Assembly (NCBI GenBank): GCA_026417575.1
Contig: JAOACZ010000146.1
Coordinates: forward strand, 24,678 to 88,677
Length of the DNA: 64,000 nucleotides
DNA from: a bacterium
GTDB lineage: Bacteria > Auribacterota > UBA3054 > JAPLST01
Reading direction: 5' to 3'
Program-made: the position numbers and the translations under genes
Shown here: in pieces, positions 44,321 through 53,045 of the stretch
Layout of the letters: every line of letters begins with the position of its first letter
How positions within the stretch are numbered: the first letter of the stretch is position 1
Notes under the pieces: generated by a model
Seen by the model: the letters and a program-made list of their open reading frames with translations, nothing else
Told to the model about the DNA's origin: nothing
Databases searched by the model: none

Positions 44321-46789
44321 TCAGTACAGCGCAGGCGTTATGTGGATGGGCGCGCAGGGGAGTGAAGGATTACCGAGAGGATCAACCTGGCGAGCACGAA
44401 GGCGGAGGGACTGGGGGGGCCCAGGGAAGGCGCGTACAGGGATAGCATTGGTGCGCAGACCGCCCTGCGGTTGCCATTCAAGCCACGCGGCCGCCCAGCC
44501 GCAGTGCTCGTAGTAGTCCACCCGCACGGCGTGCTCGCCAGCGGCCAAGGGAATGATTGTGCTCTTTTCCTCTTTGCTGTGGGTACCCCAATGGTCCAAA
44601 ATGAGTTGGTCGTCGAGGTACAAACGTGCCCCGTCGTCGGTGGCCAGGAACCAGGTGACGGTCGTGGCCTGGGGGAGCGATAGCCATCCGGTCCAGCGAA
44701 TGCTGAAATGGTCGGGCTTGCAGAGACCAGGCAACGGAGAGTGATCGGCATAATCAAAGGCGATCACAGGATCTACGCGCCACAGGACGGGGTTCGTGAA
44801 GAAAAGAGAGGCATAGTATTCGGCACGGAACCCTTGCAATGTGGTATCGCACACCACCGTGGTACGGCCTGTGGGATCGAGCTTTGTCGCTAGCAAGGGC
44901 TGCCACTGATCGTTGCGAGCACATTCCACGATGGCGAGTGCCTCCGGTTCACCGTGCAGGGAGAGCACTTGAGCGGTGCCTTGGCGCGGCACGATTGTAA
45001 GGGAGGGAGGAAGAGCGGCGGTGTCGACAATCAAGTGATACGGAGGTGACGTGGCCCCGGAGCTGCTGAGAGCGTAGATGACATTCAGGCCAGAAGAGCG
45101 GTCATGGCCCGTTGTGACGCGATCGAGGATGAGCCATCCTGAACCGCAGCGGGTGCCTATCACAGTGCCATGGGTGTTGACGACAGTCACGGTATGGGTA
45201 GACGCGACGCCATCGATGCGCACGCGGGGAGTGCAGGTTGCTTGGTGACGCGGGGTGAAGCGCAAGAGGGGCCAGTCCGGATCCGCCGGGGTTTTCAGCA
45301 GGCGGGTGGAGACCATGGTCCAAGGTGGCGTTAGTAGCACCCGCGCGCCGCTCGCAGAAAAGTCGAAAGCAACGTTGACTGCGATATCATGGCCAGCCAG
45401 GAGACGCAGGCCGTCGGCGGTGTCGTCCGGGAACTCCATGCCGCTGGTGACGCCTCGGATGCCAATTTGCGCAGGTAAGCACAGCTCGCATGTCATGCTC
45501 CCATCAGATGCACGCGCCCAGATGGCTGTGGCAGCCGGCCAGTGGAGCACGCGCGGGGCATCCAAGAGCGGCTGCGCATCTGCACACACATGCCACGTGT
45601 ACGTATCGCCGCCAATCCAGAAACCATTCTCGGGGGATGTGTCGATTTGCATTTCGAGCGTGAACGATTGAGGAGCACGAGCATACAGGTACAAAGCATC
45701 TTCGTGCCAAGCGCCGTAGAGGTTGACCGAGTCACGTGGTGTGTTCGTGCTGCTGGCCGCATACCACTGGAGAATAAGCGGGCGATAGGTAACATCTTGC
45801 GTTCCATCGAGAATGGGGCGCGGATGGGCGTACGGGAGGTAGGGCATGATGGCCACAGTGGGCCAAGGGTCGGTCCCATCGGGGAGGCCATCATCATCCG
45901 TGTCGCGGCAGCGCGGATCGCTGCCACGGTAGATATCAGCTGTGAATTCTTCGAGATCAGAAAGGCCGTCACCATCTGTGTCAGGTAGTTGTGGGTCGCT
46001 GCCGAACCGCGCTTCATCCATTGGCAAGGCGGGATGGTAATCCGCCAGGCCATCACCGTCCGCGTCGCGGGCAAAGATCATACTGCGGGTGGCGCCTGGG
46101 AGCTCTTGATAGCAGGGGAAGTTACGCAGAGTGCAGGCAATCCAATCCCAGTGCTGAGCGCCAGGGTTGGTGATCAGACGGCCGGGATGTTCGTAAGCAT
46201 CGGTATACGGGTGGCCATGGAGCATCTCGTGAAAACCAGCAGCGCTGGCGAGGGCAAGGTCAAGTGCATGCTGAAATTCGTGTACGAACACCCACGCTGT
46301 GTCAAACCCGGTACTGGTGTCGGCGGAGGGGAACTGATGCAGTTGTCCGCCTTTACCGGGAAGAGCAAATGCAGCGCCCGTACGGTCGAAGATCCGAAAT
46401 CCACCCCAATTGCCAGAGAGACCACGCCCTGTGGCAAAAACGCCGTCAAATTGATTATCCACGTAGCCACGCTGCCGGAGATCGGCTTCGATGTGTGCGA
46501 AGGTGGGCCCGCGCGTATCGGGCGCGATCGCGTTGATGGCAAGGAAGGTGGGCGATAATGCAAGGGTGGCGCGTGTGTTGCGAAAATAGAACAGTCGCCC
46601 ACATTCGACTGCGTTAACGATACTTTGATACTCCTGATCATCGAGGAAAGAGGAGTTGTTGGTTTCACCACGATAGACGACGACTAACACACGAAGCTCT
46701 TTCACAGGGAGGAGAGATGGCATGGCAACGGCGGCGAGAGTCATCAGTGTCGCACTCAGACTGGTGGCGAGGGGAACCGAGAAGTTCAT
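44321..46789 (-). CDS. Secreted HExxH-motif protein with calcium-repeat and PA14 domains
   Basis: An 822-residue exported protein (signal MNFSVPLATSLSATLMTLAAVAMPS). Residues 30-240 hold a probable metallopeptidase domain with HEFQH (His170, Glu171, His174) inside AWVFVHEFQHALDLAL. Next are thrombospondin-3-like Asp-rich calcium repeats (about 245-320: DADGDGLADYHP, DTDGDGLSDLEEF, DTDDDGLPDGTDP), a beta-sandwich like CBM9 (about 340-480), and a C-terminal PA14 domain (about 650-790: GFRAEYYASLFF...YYEHCGWAAAWLEW). It lacks a PEP-CTERM tail. Protease activity is inferred from the motif only; PA14 suggests glycan binding. Confidence 0.75.
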   Translation of the reverse strand: MNFSVPLATSLSATLMTLAAVAMPSLLPVKELRVLVVVYRGETNNSSFLDDQEYQSIVNAVECGRLFYFRNTRATLALSPTFLAINAIAPDTRGPTFAHIEADLRQRGYVDNQFDGVFATGRGLSGNWGGFRIFDRTGAAFALPGKGGQLHQFPSADTSTGFDTAWVFVHEFQHALDLALASAAGFHEMLHGHPYTDAYEHPGRLITNPGAQHWDWIACTLRNFPCYQELPGATRSMIFARDADGDGLADYHPALPMDEARFGSDPQLPDTDGDGLSDLEEFTADIYRGSDPRCRDTDDDGLPDGTDPWPTVAIMPYLPYAHPRPILDGTQDVTYRPLILQWYAASSTNTPRDSVNLYGAWHEDALYLYARAPQSFTLEMQIDTSPENGFWIGGDTYTWHVCADAQPLLDAPRVLHWPAATAIWARASDGSMTCELCLPAQIGIRGVTSGMEFPDDTADGLRLLAGHDIAVNVAFDFSASGARVLLTPPWTMVSTRLLKTPADPDWPLLRFTPRHQATCTPRVRIDGVASTHTVTVVNTHGTVIGTRCGSGWLILDRVTTGHDRSSGLNVIYALSSSGATSPPYHLIVDTAALPPSLTIVPRQGTAQVLSLHGEPEALAIVECARNDQWQPLLATKLDPTGRTTVVCDTTLQGFRAEYYASLFFTNPVLWRVDPVIAFDYADHSPLPGLCKPDHFSIRWTGWLSLPQATTVTWFLATDDGARLYLDDQLILDHWGTHSKEEKSTIIPLAAGEHAVRVDYYEHCGWAAAWLEWQPQGGLRTNAIPVRAFPGPPQSLRLRARQVDPLGNPSLPCAPIHITPALY

Positions 46790-46855
46790 GGTAATTCCTG
46801 TAACGTTCGGAGGTGAGGCAGGACGGTGCCGGGCGTATAGTTACACTATGTGCGT

Positions 46856-46884
46856 ATTATACTAAAACTGTATCAGCGGCGCAA
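46856..46884 (-). promoter_or_regulatory. Promoter of the HExxH/PA14 gene
   Basis: TTGCGC (46884-46879), 17-base spacer, TATAAT (46861-46856) on the minus strand. Confidence 0.55.
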
Positions 46885-47363
46885 CTTCGGGGTAGGTAGC
46901 ATGGAGCTTCGAGTATGCCACCGCCACCCGAGCGCAGAGCATGAGACACTGAGACCGCTTGACTACGTGCTCAACATGGCTGCATGACAATTAGCAGGCA
47001 TTGAAAGGCTAATGAGGGAGAAGTAGATGTTCAGCGTGTCGCAGGTGTCGCTGCGCGAGAGAGGAGTGCGAGCCACGCGCCTGCCTGCACGCGGGAAAAG
47101 GATTGCGGGAGAGAGTCATCCCGTATGCGATGTAAACTGGTCGTTTGCCAGCAACTGTGTTTGTCGTGTCCAGGAAGATTCGCAGACCCGGGAGCGCAAG
47201 GACAAGCAAGCGCCATTGCTCCGGCAACGACTCGCCACGTATTGTGGTGCCTGAAAGTAACTGGATACATGCAGTTTCGTGTGATGCGACGGGGTCGTTA
47301 ATTTTGTCCAATTTATCCATCTATGTGTCTTTTTTGACCATGGTGAGGCTCCGGAAAATATGC
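46885..47363. other. Intergenic stretch, no gene recognised
   Basis: Divergent gap before the beta-helix protein gene. Open frames here have atypical composition and no ribosome sites. TTGACC at 47334-47339 lies 24 bases before the TACACT at 47364, too far for a standard promoter. No RNA gene was recognised. Confidence 0.35.
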
Positions 47364-47375
47364 TACACTGGACTT

Positions 47376-50300
47376 ATGAAGACAGCTCTTTCTGTGTGCG
47401 GGCGTAGGGCACGTCACTTGACCTTCGTACGTGTAGTGGGACGTGCCTGGGTGTTGCTCTTCTTGAGAACCTTTTCTTCTGGAGCGGCGACGTATTCGTG
47501 GCAGGAGGCACACGCCGGCTACACTGCCAGTGGCGATCTGGTGTGGCAGCCGCAACCCTTTACATATCAAGCAGGCGTCTACGTACGCTACATCGACTAC
47601 GAGAATGGTAGTGACGCCAACAACGGGTACACAACGAACACACCGTGGAAGCATCATCCGTGGGATCCGGAGGCGACGCTGAACGCGGCCGCTGGCAACG
47701 GGCGCTACACCTATGTGTTCAAGCGGGGTGTTGTTTATCGCGGGCGGCTTGTTGCCAATCCTCCGGCAGGCAGTGTGGCGCAACCGATCCGTTTGACCAG
47801 TTCGCCGACGTGGGGGAGTGGCGAGGCAGCGTTGCATGCTTCTGTGCTACTCACCAACTGGCAACGAGGAGGGCACCCGCTTATGCCTCATACGGGCAAT
47901 GTCTGGTACGTTGACCTTCCCTTTGCCCCGCGCCGGCTGTGGCTAGTCGAAAGCAACGTAATCACACGGATTCCGCTGGCGCGCACGCCGAACTGGGTGG
48001 TGTCGAATCCGCATGACGTGAAAAGCGAGTGGTGGACGTGGACGAGTCCGACGATGGGCCGGACGAACATTGACGGGGTGACGTGTTTTGTGTGTGCCGA
48101 TCCTGTTCATCTGACGCAGCCGGCCTCGTACTATCAGAATGCGATTGTGTGGACGGAGTATAAGGTCGTCATGGCGACGCCGTACGCGGCGCGCGTGCGC
48201 GGATTTGACGTTGGGCAGAAAGCGCTTTGCTTTGCGGGGCTGTGGGGGGATACACACGAGCCGTGGCAACATAATCGCTATTTTCTTGAGGACAAACCAG
48301 AGTATCTCGACGCACCGGGTGAATTTTGGTTTGACAAGCAAGGCGAGGGAGGGCGGCTCTATCTGCGGCTACCAGGCGATCGTAACCCGAATGGTTTACA
48401 GATCGAAGCCGCGCGGTATTTTTGTCACATTGATGGCGGAAGCATTTCCAACCTGCACATTAGTGGGCTCACGTTTCGCTTCAACAATGCGTATTGGGAC
48501 CTTACGCAGCGTTACACCGCTGATCCGAACATCCTCAATGCCGCCATCCGTTTTCAAGGGGCGATTGATAACCTTTCGGTGCGCAATTGTCGCTTTGAGC
48601 AAGTCTCGAAAGCGGTGCGCATCAAGTCGCCAGACTATCGGCGTATCATTGACAGAATTGCCATTACGGACAATGAGATTGTGTGGACCGACCATGGCGC
48701 AATTGACGTGCAGGGGGCCAGTGCTGACACGCCGCCGTACGGAGAATTGGGGCATGTGGAGATCTTGCGCAACCGTTTGTATCAGATCGGTCTGCGCCCG
48801 TATCCCGCCGACGGTCATGGTCATGCAATTGATGTGCAGTTTCCGTTGTCGGCAGAGATCGCTGGCAACGTGCTTGACCGGATTTATGGGGCAGGTCTAT
48901 TTATTTTCGGTGGCAAGGCATCTGGTCGTTCCCGCAACCGTCCTTTCACGCGGATTCTCATCCATCACAATCGGGTGACCGATCCACTGTTGAACAACAA
49001 TGATTGGGGCGGCATTGAGACGTGGCAAGGTGGGCCGTTCTACATTTACAGCAACATCTCCGGCAATCCTGGCGGCTACTGGCACAGCTCGCACATCTGG
49101 AACATCAACAAGCCGGCCGCGGAGCGCACGTATAGCACGGCTCGGTTCGGTTTCGCCTACTATCTCGACGGGGCATTTAAAAATTACGTCTTCAACAACG
49201 TTGCATGGGGGCTGAACAACAACCTTACGAGTGCACTTTGCAATGCGGCAGCGTTTCAATCAGTGCTTAGCTTTGAGAACATTTACTTCAACAACACGAT
49301 TTACAAGTTTGGAGCGGGGTCGACGCGGCATGCGGTGCAAACCGGGCGGAATATGTATCTGGGCAATTTATGGCTGGATTTAAGCGATTGGACCTTTTAC
49401 GTGTACGATTTTCAGGACACGACAGATGCGAGCTACGATTACGATCGCTTGGCGTATGGGAACAACATTTTTTATGTACCTGCGCGGAATTTTGGCATGT
49501 TTGAGGTAGCTCGGACAACGCGTAGCACGTTTGATGCGTTTCGATCAGCCCTTGGGGCACGCCAAACGCTTGTGAGCTCGCTGGGAAAGGTGGTCACGAG
49601 TAGCCCTGTGCGCGATGCGAGCGCACATGATTTTCAGCTTGAGGCTACCTCCGCGGCGGTGGATTACGGCGTGCGTGTATTCGTACCATGGAGTCTTTCG
49701 GCCACCGTGGCTGAATGGCATTTCTGGCGCCATGCGAAGGACGCGCGGGTGATCCACGATGCGCATTGGTACATGCGTCCGTATTATGGAGAACGTGACA
49801 TGTACTATACGACGCGGCGCTGGCATTTACTAGCCCAGCACGTTAGCTCAAATGATTTTATTGAGGGGCGGCTGGAGAACTGGTGTGCTGGCGCGTTACG
49901 CTTTAATGGCGTGAATCAGTACGCCATACCGAATCCGAGTGGGACGGGTGATGAGACTTTGGTGATGAGCACGAACAACTTTATAATTGAGGCGTACTTC
50001 CGCACGGTGACGGGTCACGTAGGTGGTGTGATTCTGCAGATGCATGGCCCCGATGGGTATGCGCTGCGCTTGGATGAGCAAGGGCACATTGAGCTCGTGC
50101 TGCGGCCTGGTCAGACGAACGCATGTAGTGCGCGAAGCGCGGTGTATGTGAACGATGGGCAGTGGCATCACGTTTTGGCTGAAGTGAATCGTACCAGTTT
50201 GCAAGGGATTTCGTTGTACGTAGACGGGATGCGCGCGTCGGCGGTTTTCTCCGGGACATGGCCGGAAAGTAATGACGCTTTGACCAATGTGACGACATTC

Positions 50301-50822
50301 ACGGTGGCCGGCGGGCCTGGTACGGTTTACTTTGCTGGTGATCTGGACTTCCTGCGCGTCGCGCAGGATACCCTCGCGCAGTCACGCACGACAATCGAGG
50401 AGTTGTATGAGTGGCAGTTTAACGGGCCATTTCTGCGTGACTTCCGCGGCCGCCCGGCGCACGGTCGTCGTGATGCCGGTGCATTTGAGTATGTACCTGC
50501 GGGGCAAGAAGAGCTTCCGCAGATTTTGTTGCAGCCATGCGACGTGACCGTGGATGAAGGTTTTCGTGCGAGTTTCTCAGTACTTGCAGACCGCGCAACA
50601 CAGTATCAGTGGCGCAAGGATGGCACGGTACTCGCTGGGGCGACGAACAGCCGGTATGTGATCGAGAGTGTGAACGCGGCTCACGTTGGCAGCTATGACG
50701 TCATCGTGAGTAATAGCGTCGGCGGCAGTGTTAGCCGCACCGCGCGCCTGATGACGATTCCCGAACCTGCCGGGGTGCTGATCGTCGCTGTGGTTTGGCT
50801 GCTGGCTCGCCGTCGACGCTGA
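47376..50822 (+). CDS. Secreted right-handed beta-helix protein with LamG, Ig and PEP-CTERM domains
   Basis: A 1148-residue exported protein; ATG 47376 begins a basic signal peptide (MKTALSVCGRRARHLTFVRVV...). The frame is open 77 codons upstream but without a signal. YVRYIDYENGSDANNGYT is the typical entry of pectate-lyase-like beta-helix proteins; the helix spans roughly residues 40-780 (ISNLHISGLTFRFNNAYW; NLSVRNCRFEQVSKAV). A LamG-like jellyroll (about 840-1000, FIIEAYFRTVTGHVGGVIL), an Ig-like domain (about 1040-1118, YQWRKDGTVLAGATNSRY) and the tail IPEPAGVLIVAVVWLLARRRR follow. A polysaccharide lyase or glycosidase role is likely; catalytic residues cannot be named. A TACACT 7 bases before the ATG suggests a leaderless mRNA. 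Confidence 0.85.
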   Translation: MKTALSVCGRRARHLTFVRVVGRAWVLLFLRTFSSGAATYSWQEAHAGYTASGDLVWQPQPFTYQAGVYVRYIDYENGSDANNGYTTNTPWKHHPWDPEATLNAAAGNGRYTYVFKRGVVYRGRLVANPPAGSVAQPIRLTSSPTWGSGEAALHASVLLTNWQRGGHPLMPHTGNVWYVDLPFAPRRLWLVESNVITRIPLARTPNWVVSNPHDVKSEWWTWTSPTMGRTNIDGVTCFVCADPVHLTQPASYYQNAIVWTEYKVVMATPYAARVRGFDVGQKALCFAGLWGDTHEPWQHNRYFLEDKPEYLDAPGEFWFDKQGEGGRLYLRLPGDRNPNGLQIEAARYFCHIDGGSISNLHISGLTFRFNNAYWDLTQRYTADPNILNAAIRFQGAIDNLSVRNCRFEQVSKAVRIKSPDYRRIIDRIAITDNEIVWTDHGAIDVQGASADTPPYGELGHVEILRNRLYQIGLRPYPADGHGHAIDVQFPLSAEIAGNVLDRIYGAGLFIFGGKASGRSRNRPFTRILIHHNRVTDPLLNNNDWGGIETWQGGPFYIYSNISGNPGGYWHSSHIWNINKPAAERTYSTARFGFAYYLDGAFKNYVFNNVAWGLNNNLTSALCNAAAFQSVLSFENIYFNNTIYKFGAGSTRHAVQTGRNMYLGNLWLDLSDWTFYVYDFQDTTDASYDYDRLAYGNNIFYVPARNFGMFEVARTTRSTFDAFRSALGARQTLVSSLGKVVTSSPVRDASAHDFQLEATSAAVDYGVRVFVPWSLSATVAEWHFWRHAKDARVIHDAHWYMRPYYGERDMYYTTRRWHLLAQHVSSNDFIEGRLENWCAGALRFNGVNQYAIPNPSGTGDETLVMSTNNFIIEAYFRTVTGHVGGVILQMHGPDGYALRLDEQGHIELVLRPGQTNACSARSAVYVNDGQWHHVLAEVNRTSLQGISLYVDGMRASAVFSGTWPESNDALTNVTTFTVAGGPGTVYFAGDLDFLRVAQDTLAQSRTTIEELYEWQFNGPFLRDFRGRPAHGRRDAGAFEYVPAGQEELPQILLQPCDVTVDEGFRASFSVLADRATQYQWRKDGTVLAGATNSRYVIESVNAAHVGSYDVIVSNSVGGSVSRTARLMTIPEPAGVLIVAVVWLLARRRR

Positions 50823-51525
50823 TGAAGATGCGGTCGGGCAGGATCACGGCCGTCAGACGTCCGCCGTAGACGGCGCCGGTATCGATGCCCAAGCGACGCG
50901 CCTCTGGTTCATCGCGCGGAGCAAATGGGGGCGTTAAGACGGGAGAGTGGCCGTAGACGATAAGGCGCGGATCGTCGTGAGGATTGGTTAAAAACTCCTC
51001 ACGAATCCACAGCAGGTCGAGCACATTCTGCTCGGTAGATTGTCCCGGCCGTATGCCGGCGTGGACGAACAAATAGTCAGGGGTTGCGAAGTAGAATTGC
51101 GTGCGTTCCAAGAATTGCAGGTGAGCAGGGGGAATGTATGCGACGGCTTTTTTCCGTGCGGCGGGGTCGTAGGTGTAGGCACACTCGCAGATCAGTTCTT
51201 TCGGGCAACCGTACTGTGCCAGGGTTAAGGCACCGCCGTTACGTGGGTCAAGATAACTGATACCGGTACCATCGTTAGTGATCCCAGCGAAGTCGAGCAA
51301 CATTGCGTCGTGATTGCCACGTAAGAAGACGCACCGGGGATGGCTGGTGGCGAATGCCTGCAGAGTGGCGAGTGTACCGGGAGTGTCCGGGCCACGATCG
51401 ATGTAATCACCGAGGAAGATAACGAGATCATCTGGTTGAGGCGAGAGACGGTCGAGGAGCGCGCGAAGTTGCCGCGTACAACCGTGAATGTCGCCAATGG
51501 CAATATACCGCTTGGGTGGAGCCAT
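50731..51525 (-). CDS. PPP-family metallophosphatase (serine/threonine phosphatase-like)
   Basis: A 264-residue cytosolic phosphoesterase with the dinuclear metal signatures GDIHGC (12-17), GDYIDRGP (39-46), GNHD, the 'VYGHSP' histidine and IDTGAVYGG. This is the short PPP type like PrpA/lambda phosphatase, acting on phosphoproteins or nucleotides. Its last 28 codons (Arg/Ser-rich, KPQRRSAPRQVRESSSGARCG-like) are antisense to the PEP-CTERM codons of the convergent beta-helix gene, a 92-base overlap. That tail is not part of the conserved fold. Confidence 0.92.
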   Translation of the reverse strand: MAPPKRYIAIGDIHGCTRQLRALLDRLSPQPDDLVIFLGDYIDRGPDTPGTLATLQAFATSHPRCVFLRGNHDAMLLDFAGITNDGTGISYLDPRNGGALTLAQYGCPKELICECAYTYDPAARKKAVAYIPPAHLQFLERTQFYFATPDYLFVHAGIRPGQSTEQNVLDLLWIREEFLTNPHDDPRLIVYGHSPVLTPPFAPRDEPEARRLGIDTGAVYGGRLTAVILPDRIFISVDGEPAAKPQRRSAPRQVRESSSGARCG

Positions 51526-51615
51526 CAGCCTGTTCCCTCAGGTAAAACACTGTGCGTGCCCAGTGAGGGCTGCGCACGCACGGTGAGATTCCCTTGTATC
51601 GCTGTGTGGCGGCGC

Positions 51616-52638
51616 TTATTTCGCGTAGCGCCTGGCCATTTCTTCACAAGTGATGCACTTAATTTTCGGGGCATTCCCTGCTTGCCCAAAGGCGATCATG
51701 CGTTCCTTGCAGACTTGTTTCATCATTTCGCGTGCGGGCTTCAAGTAATCGCGCGGATCAAACTTATCCGGCTGTTCGGCGAAAACTTTACGAATTGCGG
51801 CGGTGATGGCCATGCGGTTGTCCGTGTCCACATTGATTTTGCGGACGCCGTGCTTGATGCCACGCTGGATTTCCTCGATCGGTACGCCGAAAGTCTGCTT
51901 CATCTTGCCGCCATACTTGTTGATCAAATCCTGGAGCTCCTGCGGGACACTTGAGGAGCCGTGCATGACCAGGTGGGTGTTGGGCAATTTCTTGTGAATC
52001 TTCTCGATTGTCTCCATGGAGAGCACATCGCCGGTCGGCCTGCGGGTAAACTTGTACGCGCCGTGGCTGGTGCCAATGGCGACAGCAAGGGCATCGACGC
52101 CGGTGGCGGCGACAAATTCTACGGCCTGGTCCGGGTCGGTGAGATGTTTTTTTGCTTCTTCGCCGGTCAGCCCGGCGCCATGGCCGTCTTCGATGCCTCC
52201 GAGGCAGCCCAGTTCGCCTTCGACACTGACGCCTACCATATGGGCCACATCCACCACCATCTTCGTCACGCGCACGTTGTAGTCAAAGGGGGCAGGGGTT
52301 TTTGCATCTTCGAGGAGCGAACCATCCATCATCACGCTGGTAAAGCCTTGACGGATAGCACTGAAACAGGTTGCCGGGCTATTACCGTGATCTTGATGCA
52401 TTGCAACAGGGATTTCGGGATAGAGCTCCACAGCGGCCAGCATAAGATGGCGGAGGAACGCATCGTTGGTGTATTGCCGCGCGCCCCGTGAGGCTTGAAT
52501 AATGACGGGGCTTTCCGTCTCGCGTGCGGCTTCCATAATTGCTTGGATCTGTTCCATGTTGTTGACGTTCAACGCGGCGATGCCGTAATTGTTTTCCGCT
52601 GCGTGGTCAAGCAAAATGCGCATCGGCACAAGTGGCAT
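51616..52638 (-). CDS. fba: Class II fructose-bisphosphate aldolase
   Basis: Zinc-dependent cleavage of fructose 1,6-bisphosphate in glycolysis or its reverse. The 340-residue protein shows FbaA signatures: [15 protein letters not shown], the zinc-binding [57 protein letters not shown] and [11 protein letters not shown]. Length is typical of the class II enzymes with a long 'GIEDG' loop. An AAGGAG ribosome site precedes ATG 52638. A TATACT lies at 52693-52688 on the minus strand with a poor -35. Confidence 0.96.
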   Translation of the reverse strand: MPLVPMRILLDHAAENNYGIAALNVNNMEQIQAIMEAARETESPVIIQASRGARQYTNDAFLRHLMLAAVELYPEIPVAMHQDHGNSPATCFSAIRQGFTSVMMDGSLLEDAKTPAPFDYNVRVTKMVVDVAHMVGVSVEGELGCLGGIEDGHGAGLTGEEAKKHLTDPDQAVEFVAATGVDALAVAIGTSHGAYKFTRRPTGDVLSMETIEKIHKKLPNTHLVMHGSSSVPQELQDLINKYGGKMKQTFGVPIEEIQRGIKHGVRKINVDTDNRMAITAAIRKVFAEQPDKFDPRDYLKPAREMMKQVCKERMIAFGQAGNAPKIKCITCEEMARRYAK

Positions 52639-52699
52639 GGGGTACTCCTTGGGTAGCGTGTTACAGTGTTGCTCTACGATCGTAGGTAGTATAGCAAAA

Positions 52700-52970
52700 G
52701 AGAGACAAAAACGCTACCACAAGGCAAAGATGGGGCAGTGAGGGTGGGACAAGGCTGCTGCGAGTTCCTTCGTTTTCCACGCCGGTTGCTTGCGGCGGAC
52801 GGTGCTGAACTTGTCGCATGAGCATACCGACAGCAGAGATTAGGTTGCGCATGCGGGGTCGACGGCAGTGTGTGCGGGAACCTAGAGAGGAGTTGTATCC
52901 CGTGAGGGGTGGCTGGTGGAGATGAAATAAGAAGCGACAGGCGTGTGATTGGTTTGAGAGAGGGCGCTCG
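52700..52970. other. Intergenic stretch, nothing recognised
   Basis: Divergent gap between fba and the CarB-like gene. No gene, RNA or repeat seen. No pyrimidine-type attenuator was recognised before the CarB-like gene. Confidence 0.3.
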
Positions 52971-52974
52971 ATGC

Positions 52975-53002
52975 TTGAATTCGCGGTGAAAATAACCTAT
53001 AA
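52975..53002 (+). promoter_or_regulatory. Promoter of the CarB-like operon
   Basis: TTGAAT (52975-52980), 16-base spacer, TATAAT (52997-53002). It fixes the gene start at ATG 53046 rather than at an upstream in-frame ATG (52971). Confidence 0.6.
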
Positions 53003-53045
53003 TCGCGTAGCGGTTGTTATTTTGCGGTTTACACACACCCAGACA

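Noticed and set aside
47145-47375. 77-codon extension before the beta-helix protein
   Set aside because: The residues before ATG 47376 have atypical composition and would bury the signal peptide.
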